DNA of 64,000 nucleotides from Episyrphus balteatus (Eukaryota > Arthropoda > Insecta > Diptera > Syrphidae): contig NC_079137.1 in NCBI RefSeq assembly GCF_945859705.1, forward strand, positions 29,445,322-29,509,321. The letters run 5' to 3'. Both the position numbers and the translations under genes were made by a program. Each line of letters opens with the position of its first letter. The first letter of the stretch is position 1. Shown here piece after piece: positions 50,317 to 59,040 of the stretch. Under the pieces are notes generated by a model. It did no database searches and was not told the origin of the DNA. It saw only the letters and a program-made list of their open reading frames with translations.

Positions 50317-52011
50317 TATGAAAGTGGACTAAGTCACTCCTAAAAAAACGATCAAATCTAGCATAAAAATAAAGTTTATTTGAAAGCGAAATCGCAGTAA
50401 TAGTCCGGTCAAATTAGACTAAAAAAAGGGGGTGAGGTTACATTAATTCCCAGCAAGCTGAAAATTGGTAGGATTGTTGGAAACACCATCATAAATTAAA
50501 TTTAAAAAGTCCTCATCGATCCGAGGTCTGGAAAAAAATTTACGCGGGGTCAAAGGTCACAAATACTGGTTGTTCACGATTTTCAGCAAAACGGTAAGTC
50601 TCATCAAAAAATTTTCAATGCAAGAATTGTAGACCAGATTATTATATATAAAAAGTGTCATGACACTTTTTTTCCTAAGACCCATCGTTTCTTAGGTATA
50701 ACGATTCAAAAAGTTGAAGTTCAGTTGTAATCGTCATAATCAGGCCTATTTTGAAAAAAAACTCCTAACTAAAAGTTCCTGAAATTTCATTATTTTTTAA
50801 GCTTGAATTTCGTTCTTCAACGGTTAAGAATATGGGAAAGCAAAAAAAAAATTGGAATTTTTCGCCATTTTTCCGATTGGGGCCCTTCTCCCGAAACCAT
50901 TTCCCTGGGAATTTTTGTTTAAAAACTTTCAACTTTCTTAAAAATATTCCCCTTAAACGAGAATATTTTTAAGAAAGTTGGCCACCTAGGATTCTATAGA
51001 TTTATTTTATACCACAGGTGTTTAAAATTTTTCATAAAATAATTTTTTTACATTTTGCATCAAAAAACAGATTTCAAATTTTTTTTTACAAAAATGTGCA
51101 ATAGCTATGCAGTTTTTTAAGCATTTATGTACTCATACAATTATTGTAGAAAATTATAAAAAAAAAGAAATAAATAAAATTCATTCACTCGTGGTTGTAG
51201 TGAACGAAAACACAAGATGATAAAATTTAAAATACACTGAACGAAAAAAAGCCAATATTTTATGAACTGGTTGCGATAGAACTTTTTTCTATCTGTTTTT
51301 AGAACAGTCATAAGTGTAGCTATCAGCCGTTTTAGGGTTGTCCGTTCTCTATTGCACACCCTGTATATATTCAGACATATTATAAACAAAAATTCCCAGG
51401 GAAATGGTTTCGGGAGAAGGGCCCCAATCGGAAAAATGGCGAAAAATTCCATTTTTTTTTGCTTTCCCATATTCTTAACCGTTGAAGAACGAAATTCAAG
51501 CTTTAAAAATAATGAAATTTCAGGAACTTTTAGTTAGGAGTTTTTTTTTCAAAATAGGCCTGATTATGACGATTACAACTGAACTTCAACTTTTTGAATC
51601 GTTATACCTAAGAAACGATGGGCCTTAGGAAAAAAAGTGTCATGACACTTTTTATATATAATAATCTGGTCTACAATTCTTGCATTGTAAATTTTTTGAT
51701 GAGACTTACCGTTTTGCTGAAAATCGTGAACAACCAGTTTTTGTGACCTTTGACCCCCCGTAAATTTTTTTCCAGACCTCGGATCGATGAGGACTTTTTA
51801 AATTTAATTTATGATGGTGTTTCCAACAATCCTACCAATTTTCAGCTTGCTGGGAATTAATGTAACCTCGGATGTCTAAATTGACCGGACTATAAATAAA
51901 CTTCTTTAATACTCCTTTAGTGATTCCAAAAAAGAAATACAATTCAATCGTTATAAGAAAATTATTAGGTAAGTTTTCTTTAAACAATGCAAAAAGTGAC
52001 TTAGTCCACTT
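50317..52011. mobile_element. Older inverted-repeat element split by the 50403 fold-back
   Basis: ATGAAAGTGGACTAAGTCAC on the left is mirrored exactly near 51987-52008. The segments next to the inner fold-back (aaataaagtttatttg / taaataaactt) also pair, so the inner element landed near the centre of this older palindrome. Confidence 0.6.
50403..51890. mobile_element. 1.49-kb fold-back element with GTCCGGTCAA ends
   Basis: TA-flanked; GTCCGGTCAA mirrored by TTGACCGGAC. Arms of ~510 bp pair throughout (TTCAGCTTGCTGGGAATTAA region, AAAAAGTGTCATGACACTTT region, GGGGCCCTTCTCCCGAAACC region) around a 450-bp centre. It lies inside another inverted repeat (50317-50337 / 51987-52011). Confidence 0.88.
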
Positions 52012-53014
52012 TCATAATCATGGGATCCGAGGGATCCGGGAAAGTCTGAAATTTATTATACCCTTTCTTTTCAGGCATGATTTATTTCATAAACCCCGAG
52101 AAAACTAAGGTTCAGTTAAAGTCAAGAAAGCAAGTTACCGATATTTGAAACGGAATTAAAACTTCCTATATAAAGGAAGGTCCACACCGGAAAGGTGTAG
52201 TCCTTGTTAATTGATGTTCTGATTTAGAAGTTTTGTCATACATTTACCTGTACCAGCTACCGTATACCCTTCCGGTGTGGTCCTCTTTAAAAAATAAGAA
52301 CTGTCGTACTGTCTCTAAAATTAATTGGTTACTGACTATCATACAAAATGTCATTACGTGTGTTATTTTATTTCCGGGATTCGTAATAAACCTTGTTAGT
52401 GTAGTAATATCTAATATTCGACTGCTACTAGAGCGATTTTATTTTTGTATCTCTTTATATTTTCATAGTTTTTAGCTAAGACAAAAGTAGGTACCTACTT
52501 TTTAACTTTTTTGTTCAAATTAAAGACTCAAATATTCTTTGATAAAGTTTTGTATACGAGTATATTTTTAACTACATATTTTTTGTTAAATATTTAATGT
52601 TTGCTATTTGCTTATTCAATCACATGGCATAATTATAATACTTAGAGTTTTGCACACAGTTCGTGCTGATAGTAAACTACTACTTCATTTTTTTTTTTTT
52701 TAATTTTTAAACGACAGAGTTCCAGTAAATAGTTACAAATTGTAAAATACTTTGTTTTATATTTCTTATATTTCTACAAAACTACAAATCTAGATAAGAC
52801 GGTTTTCAGTTGCAGTTATCTTTTTTTTTTTGTATAATGTATAATAGTGCTGAAGGAAATACTTTGGTTTGATATATAATTTTTTTTAACGATAAGACTC
52901 ATCGTCGTAAATAGGTAGGAAGGTACACACAACATTGACACTAGTTTTCTTTATTTTTTTGTTTGTGTTTCTAGAACACAAATTGAGCTTCTTTTTCAGA
53001 CCTTTTTTAAGGCC
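52012..53014. other. 3' flank of the G-gamma paralogue, no gene seen
   Basis: AT-rich with poly-T tracts near 52688 and 52820. Confidence 0.6.
52170..52285. repeat. Small inverted repeat, AGGTCCACACCGGAA
   Basis: ggtccacaccggaa near 52170-52184 is mirrored by ttccggtgtggtcct near 52270-52284. Possibly a short MITE. Confidence 0.55.
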
Positions 53015-53218
53015 TTACAAAATACCACACGAACTCTTTTCCCTAAATGGATTGACTTTTTGATTGGAAAAGCCACTTAACAAGCAATCCTCGTTTTCGT
53101 GCTCCGACACATATTTTATCATCAAAGAGCTAGCCTCTGAAACTGACATTCTGGGAATGTCAGCTTCTCGCTGGAGCTGCTCGTTTATTGCCCGCTGCTG
53201 TTGTAAATTTGCAGCCAT
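53015..53218 (-). CDS. G-protein gamma subunit, diverged paralogue of G-gamma-1
   Basis: An intact 67-residue product with the full Ggamma (GGL) helix layout: N-terminal coiled-coil helix for Gbeta pairing (LQQQRAINEQLQREADI), second helix (IKYVSEHENEDCLLSGF), the invariant QKVNPFREKSSC tail and a CAAX box CGIL, whose final Leu predicts geranylgeranylation. By eye about 42 of 67 residues match the G-gamma-1 orthologue 1.8 kb away. The chosen start is the Met equivalent to Met4 of G-gamma-1; the first Met of G-gamma-1 is replaced by CTT here. The coding region has no intron, stop or frameshift, so it looks functional. It lies head-to-head with G-gamma-1. Changes cluster in the helices (A/D, E/P, K/L), suggesting altered Gbeta or effector choice, while the membrane-anchor end is almost unchanged. 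Confidence 0.85.
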   Translation of the reverse strand: MAANLQQQRAINEQLQREADIPRMSVSEASSLMIKYVSEHENEDCLLSGFSNQKVNPFREKSSCGIL

Positions 53219-53898
53219 TATGTCAAGAATGGCAGTCTCGGAGAGTCCTATGTTGATGGATTTTCTTTGCGGCAGATTGTGGCTGGAAAGGTACAGATGG
53301 TGGGCGAGTAATATTTGAGAAAAAAAGCTTCAAAGAAAGAATAATGAAAATAATTTGAATATTAGATTAGGTTAGAAATCAAATTATACTTCCAGGAGTC
53401 TTTTTTTTGGAATTTGTTCTTAAAAGCAGCCTGTAAATATGCAAAAGTGGGTTATTGGAGTAAACTTCAAAATTTATTTTTATTGATTTTTGTTGAGGGT
53501 GCACACTCACAGAGGGCGGGCATGTTTAGTAGAAAGATTTTTATTAAAATTCGTTTCACAGGGTGGTACATTTATCAACTATCATCGCATAAAGAATTTA
53601 TCTAAAAATGGATACAATGGTAAAATAAGTGCTTGCAAAATTTGTATTACTTTAATTAAGGCATTTTAGGCATTTTCAATTTATGTAGTTAAAGAGTCAG
53701 TTCAGTTGTACTTAACTTTGGATAAACTTGACTATTTTAACCAGTATGAACCTCAAAAGTCATCTGTCCTTATCATTTCAGAAGATACAAACTATTGAAT
53801 CAAGGTTTGAATATTTGTACAACTTTGTGTAACGATGAATTGCAAGTGAGTTGATCACTTTAATGCAGGTCGGTCAAAGTCTTTTGTGTGATTCTATG

Positions 53899-54320
53899 AC
53901 GGCTAGTTGAACAAACGGGGCTCAGCCTTGGTTCAGAAGTTTAATTTGAAGACTTAGGGCCAGTTGTACAAACGTGGTTCAGTCTCGGATCAGGAATTTA
54001 ACTCGACGATTTCGGCGGATTAGCAGTGGATCAATTTTGGTTCAAGGATGGATTTATCTATTTCAACAAATATGTACCTAGAACCAGTTCTAAAAATCAA
54101 TTTTACCACCGAATTCAGAAGATAAAAGTTGCTGAACCACGGATTAAATATTTGTACAACTGGCCCTTAGGTGAATTATCTGTGTTTTAACTTTGGTTCA
54201 AACACGAATTTGGCTATTTTAATATTATATGGACCTTCAACCAGTTCTAAACCTCAGCTTTACAATTGATCTCAGAAGATAAAAGTTGCTGAACCATTGA
54301 TTAAATATTTGTCTTATTGT
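53899..54320. mobile_element. Older copy of the GGGCCAGTTG family, split by the younger one
   Basis: Left piece starts GGCTAGTTGAACAAACGGGG; the right piece shares AGAAGATAAAAGTTGCTGAA, then CCATTGATTAAATATTTG, with the inner copy (54120-54155). A third, more decayed copy seems to occupy ~53700-53830. Confidence 0.7.
53957..54166. mobile_element. 210-bp Harbinger-like MITE with GGGCCAGTTGTACAAA ends
   Basis: GGGCCAGTTGTACAAACGTGG mirrors GTTGTACAACTGGCCC-type right end; TTA duplicated at 53954-53956 and 54167-54169. The internal sequence resembles the DNA around it, showing insertion into an older copy of its own family. Confidence 0.8.
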
Positions 54321-54892
54321 AAAATTTTATGTTTTTACAATAGATCCTGCACGCACTTTATATAATCTGTAGTAGACACTCAAGCAAATGTCAAAATGGA
54401 TTTGACACTTGTTTTTTTTTTTTTTTAAATACAAATTTTATAAAATGCAACTGCAGTCTAGTATCACTTTTACAATAATACTAGACAAGTTGTATCGGAT
54501 CGTGAATACCCCTTATGTAACAACAGGACTTCATTTAACACCAAGAGCTCTCAAAGAATCCATACAATTCTAAAATTTCTCTCGCCCTTAATCAAAAATT
54601 AAAAGTAGGTATTTCTTCATACAAAGTTTAGAATCTGATCACCCTGTAAAAAGTTTCCATCCATCTACTATCTTTCTACGTAAGAAAACTATATATTCCG
54701 CGTTAGAAAGAGAAAAGTATACTAGTCAAATTTTCATCTGTCAAACTCATCAAAAATCGCAAAACTTCTTTTGGGTGTGTATCGTTTTTTGAGTATATTT
54801 TTTCCAATTCTTTATTTTATTAAAAAAAAGGTTCAATTCACCAACAAATTCGCTTTAAATTATTTATTCAGCACATAAAACAAAATTTTTTC

Positions 54893-54992
54893 AGCACACA
54901 CATTTACTTCTTGACCCCATCCGATCCGCAAACCAAAAAAAAAAAAAAACTCAAGTTTGTTCAAAATATAAAAAAAAAACTTTTCATCATAG
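54893..54992 (+). promoter_or_regulatory. Candidate splice acceptors upstream of G-gamma-1
   Basis: Two plausible 3' splice sites precede the G-gamma-1 ATG: caaaattttttcag (AG 54893-54894) and cttttcatcatag (AG 54991-54992). The second falls just where similarity to the minus-strand paralogue begins; the paralogue has a matching ...catcaacatag (AG 53249-53248) and a stronger tgtacctttccag (AG 53284-53283). Which is used cannot be told from sequence alone. Confidence 0.4.
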
Positions 54993-55012
54993 GCCTATCA
55001 GAGACTGCAGTA

Positions 55013-55225
55013 ATGGACGTAATGTCATCAACACTCCAGCAACAGCGTATGAATGTCGAACAACTGAGACGGGAGGCCGCCATCGAACGCCAGACCATCT
55101 CGGAATCGTGCGCCAAAATGATGAAGTACATCACCGAGCACGAACAAGAGGATCACCTTCTCACTGGCTTTTCCAGTCAAAAGGTAAATCCTTTCCGTGA
55201 GAAGAGTTCTTGCATTGTTCTCTAA
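55013..55225 (+). CDS. Ggamma1: Guanine nucleotide-binding protein gamma-1 subunit
   Basis: A complete 70-residue protein in one exon, starting MDVMSSTLQQQR and ending NPFREKSSCIVL. It is nearly the same as fly G-gamma-1, including the motifs VEQLRREAAIERQTISES and MMKYITEHEQEDHLLTGF. G-gamma pairs permanently with Gbeta through its N-terminal coiled coil; the CAAX box CIVL (Leu last) directs geranylgeranylation and plasma-membrane anchoring. In flies it acts in asymmetric neuroblast division, septate junctions and heart formation. Possible acceptors lie at 54893-54894 (ttttttcag) and 54991-54992 (ttttcatcatag), so upstream exons are expected outside the coding exon. The start was chosen by family length; the frame stays open upstream to 54911 and part of that is conserved in the paralogue (see findings). 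Confidence 0.96.
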   Translation: MDVMSSTLQQQRMNVEQLRREAAIERQTISESCAKMMKYITEHEQEDHLLTGFSSQKVNPFREKSSCIVL

Positions 55226-57396
55226 ATTATTTATGAGGAGACTGGAAAGATGGCCGCTTTTACACCTGGCTATGACTATGATTCATCCGTATTCTCACTC
55301 ATTTCATATAAAATTGAAAAAAATTTCTAAATATAAATGTCGTAATTTCAATGACCTGCTAAACTACAAAACTACTGGAACTTATTCTTAACATGGCTGA
55401 TTCAATGAGTCTTGCCTAGTATTTGTATCAATTGCTACTATTATGGAAAATATATATATTTCGTTTTCATTGTGAGTAATTTAATTGTTTGTTTTATTTG
55501 GTTTTTCCTTTGTTTTAATTTCAAGGTCATTCTTGGTATTTCGCAAAATGTAATTAAATTTCTTTTGAACTTTGTACAATTATTTTCGTCAATTGAATTG
55601 TACCTAGGCTTTGAATGTTTGTTTAGGTTATTGATCCTATTCATTAGTCATCTTAATTTCTACATAAATGTATGAGACAATGTAGGTATCTACTTGTTGA
55701 ATTGCACGTCTTCTTCAAGACTTCATTAATTGAATTTTAAAATATTATAAAAATAAAGAAAGATAATCCAGCTAAAATTAAAGATTTTAAGTAACCCATT
55801 GTTGATTTAAGAAACCTCTTAAATTTTTTTAAGCTTAGTATTATTCCTGGAGAAGGTTGTAATCACCACAGAAACGTCGAAAAAAAATTAGGATAAAAAA
55901 CGAATTTGACCTCAAGCCTACGTAGAAGTTAAAGTTATAAAAAAGGTCACGATGATAGAAAATAATTTATAAAACCAAGTGATCAAAATAAATAAAAAAA
56001 CGAGTTGGGTATTTTTTTCTTTGTTATAATACATAATTATTATAGAATTAGTTTAATGAATATGTAGACAGATAGATTGAATAGGTTGGACAAAGATACA
56101 AAAAATAAATAACGGATTGAACGGAAAAATATTGAATTTTTTTCAGGTTGGCATCTCACATCGGCCTGCGGTTCTTTCGCATTTATTTCTGATACAAATC
56201 TCTTCCATAAATTGTTGGATTTCTCTATCGTCATGGACTCTCCAATTTGTCTGTATTAAATATGGGTTTGCAAACACGAATTCCATCAACATACCTAGGT
56301 ACATAACAATTTCAGATATTCCTTCCGCTATCACATTTGTTGTAGAAACAAATTTTCCGTATTCAAATGCTTTTGCTATTCGAAAACGTGTTACGGGATA
56401 CAAAAATTTCACTTTGGGAATTTTCATTTCGAAAGTAGTATAGATTTCATTTCGCTTTGGAAATAGACAGTATAAAATATTCGTTTTAGAAATTGACAAC
56501 GAAAGAGTAGAGCCTCTGATGAGTCAGAAGCTTAAATTTAGCTCATTCGATTTGAAATCGACCACGTATCCTTGAGCAATGTTATATTATGCATTCTATC
56601 TGTAATTTTTCATTCCATGAAAGATTGATAGCATGTAATGAAATTTGGTTTGAACATTTAAAGAAAACTTTTTCTCATCTTAAAAAAAACAACAAGAACT
56701 GAAATGAATTGGAACAGAATTTCGTAAGAATTTAAGCGTAAAATGCTGCTGAAGCGAAACGAAAATTCTCATACGAAAATATCACAGCAAAATTGTAAAA
56801 TAATGTCGAATTCCTTAAAAAAATCGAATTTAAAGAAATTTTTTTTCAAAAAAAACATGTTCAGCACATTGTTTATTAAGCCTGCTATAGTGCCCGGATT
56901 GAGCTAAAATTTAACTGCTACACAAAATGAGAATTTCAGCCGAGTTGTACGCAGATTCAGTTAGAAAATCACATTTTTATCGGTTACAATTAAGCGGCTG
57001 AAGAATAAGTCAAGAAAAACGAAAAAGTCAGCTAGAATTTTTCTCCATCTGGGTAATAGGCTTTACACAAAAATCGTATCAAGATCGCTTTAAATTCGAT
57101 TTTTTTAAGGAACTAAAAAAAATATATTTTTACTTTGGTAGGTACTTTTGCAAAAAGTGCCCAATGAAGTTAAGCTTTTAGTGCCATCTACCTAATTAAA
57201 TCCTAAAAAAATTGAGTTATTATCACCTTGTGAGGTTTTTGTGATTTGTGAAGCTTGCCAGAATAGGGCTGTTAATTTATTTCGCCATCCCCTTACATCC
57301 ATGTTGTTTTCATTTCTGAGAAATTTTTACATGCCATGCGGTTCAGAGCGTAATAATTAAAGAATCTTGATCGAACAACGCATTATGTGCATTATA
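55226..57396. other. 3' flank of G-gamma-1
   Basis: Likely 3' UTR followed by intergenic DNA; AATAAA-like hexamers are frequent (e.g. near 55751). Holds the unassigned minus frame 56143-56550. Confidence 0.5.
56143..56550 (-). other. Unassigned open reading frame (~118-135 codons)
   Basis: Open on the minus strand to a TGA at 56143-56145; the frame reads LFPKRNEIYTTFEMKIPKVK ... VFANPYLIQTNWRVHDDREI ... EEICIRNKCERTAGRCEMPT, with four Cys near the end. The FPxxxxxxxxFExxIP start faintly recalls insect DM4/DM12 secreted proteins, but the rest does not fit, so I assign no function. Just before the frame end there is also a good plus-strand acceptor (gaatttttttcag). No in-frame ATG before the 5' part. 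Confidence 0.3.
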
Positions 57397-57644
57397 CTGC
57401 CCATAATCTCGTAAAGGCCCTAACTACAAAATTTTCGATTTTGATTTTTTTTTGCATATTTGGAGTTAAGGAATTTATTCTCATTTATTTTTTTATCCTA
57501 GGTCTTCAAATAAGTCAGAAAATTCAAAGTGAACTTTTGATTTTTTTCATTTTTATAGGTATGCAAATTGCGATATTAGATTTAGTGTTTCCCTCTATAA
57601 CTCTATATAAAATGTAGTTAGAGCCTTTATGAGATTATGGGCAG
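57397..57644. mobile_element. 248-bp MITE with CTGCCCATAATCTC ends
   Basis: CTGCCCATAATCTCGTAAAG is mirrored by CTTTATGAGATTATGGGCAG; TA on each side. Inner arms (GGCCCTAACTACA / TGTAGTTAGAGCC) pair too. Confidence 0.85.
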
Positions 57645-58439
57645 TATAGCCGGCCTTATGGGATTGTATGTTTTCGCTCATTACTACACGCCATTTAGAC
57701 ATTAGCCCATTTAATAACATACCTATTGATTATAGTTGCGCTCTAATGCCTCTAGAATTTTGTCTTCTCTCGCCACCATGTACGTTTCTATCCCACCGTC
57801 TTAAAAATTGGGAAGCAAAAATTACATCTTTTCTGCCAACTTTAGATCATCAAGTGGGATAATAAAAAACGGCTTTTACTTTCAACTTTAAAACAAGGTT
57901 CGTAAAATATCGTTCGCCTATTAAAAAATATATGTAGACATTCATCACGGTCCGAAAAAAAAAATAAAATTCTCACACAGAAAGAATTTTTTTATTTTAA
58001 TCTACGATCGGTTCGCGAATGGATCTTCTACGATAAATTCATGAACAAATTTAATTTTTCAGTTCCCCAAAAATTGAATTTGATTCGCGAACACAAATTT
58101 TGTTTTCAAAGATCCGAAAAATTAAATTCTCGGTTGAATTTTTCGATCGCAAAAAAATAAAATTCTATCAATATGGAAGTTCGAACATTTGTCCTTGTCT
58201 TCTCTTTCTTTTTACAGTTACCATTTTGACGTTTTAAACTAGGCGAAAACCAAAACAAACCAGCAAAAACAAACCAACAAAACAAAAAAAGCAAAAACTA
58301 CAGCATAGAAATATATTTTAAATTCCGTAATTTTTTCGATTTTAAGACACTAAATTAAGTTATAGTAGAACGTTATTACCAAAAAAACACTTGAAATCGA
58401 TTTGTATAAGTTTTTTTTTACAAAAAACAGTTCTTTAAA

Positions 58440-58576
58440 AGCTGCGTTCCTTTGGAAATATTTATCTACTTTTTAGTACTTAAAACTACTTTGATCTACT
58501 TTGCTATACTGAAAAAGTAGTTCAAAGCAGCTTTAAGTACTAAAAAGTAGATAAATATTTCCAAAGGAACGCAGCT
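58440..58576. mobile_element. 137-bp near-perfect hairpin
   Basis: AGCTGCGTTCCTTTGGAAAT at the left is matched by its reverse complement at the right, with arms of about 60 bp and a short loop near 58508. It lies ~465 bp upstream of the EloA start. Confidence 0.85.
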
Positions 58577-58788
58577 AAAATTGCGCACGTCCTTGAACAA
58601 TTTGGTTTGTTTTGGTTTTCACCCGGTTTAGGAGATATCTTTTTTTATTTTCTTTTGTTCGTTTGGTACTCACAGATGAGCGAAACTCCGAATCTCCGAA
58701 CCCTGCCTTGATATTTCCAAATCAAACAAAGCTTATCCTTACGAATTATGCATTTGACATCTAATTACGTTTTACTTTACGTTACATT

Positions 58789-58794
58789 TCAGTT
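58789..58794 (+). promoter_or_regulatory. Possible initiator for EloA
   Basis: An insect-type Inr match TCAGTT (context acatttcagttttc) lies about 250 bp before the EloA ATG. No TATA is seen at -30. Weak evidence. Confidence 0.25.
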
Positions 58795-59040
58795 TTCTTT
58801 CTTCTAGCTCTACGTCATAGCTGTCATCCATGTGTCAGCTGTCCCTGTCAGATGGTTTTCTTTTTTCTCTCTATTTTTGTGTGGCGTATATATACTTTCA
58901 ACAATATAATTAAAATTTTCTTTTCAAGCATTGTAGTGTAAAAAAATTTTCCTTTTTTTCTTCTCACAACACCTCCATCTTACCCGTCGCATTAATTTGA
59001 AACGGGCCAAATATTCAATTGTTTATAAAAATTCAAAATC

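Larger units (their letters stand above)
57645..59040. other. EloA upstream region
   Basis: Contains the hairpin 58440-58576, repeated gatccgaaaaatt/gttcgcgaa motifs near 57980-58140, and the presumed EloA promoter. Confidence 0.5.
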
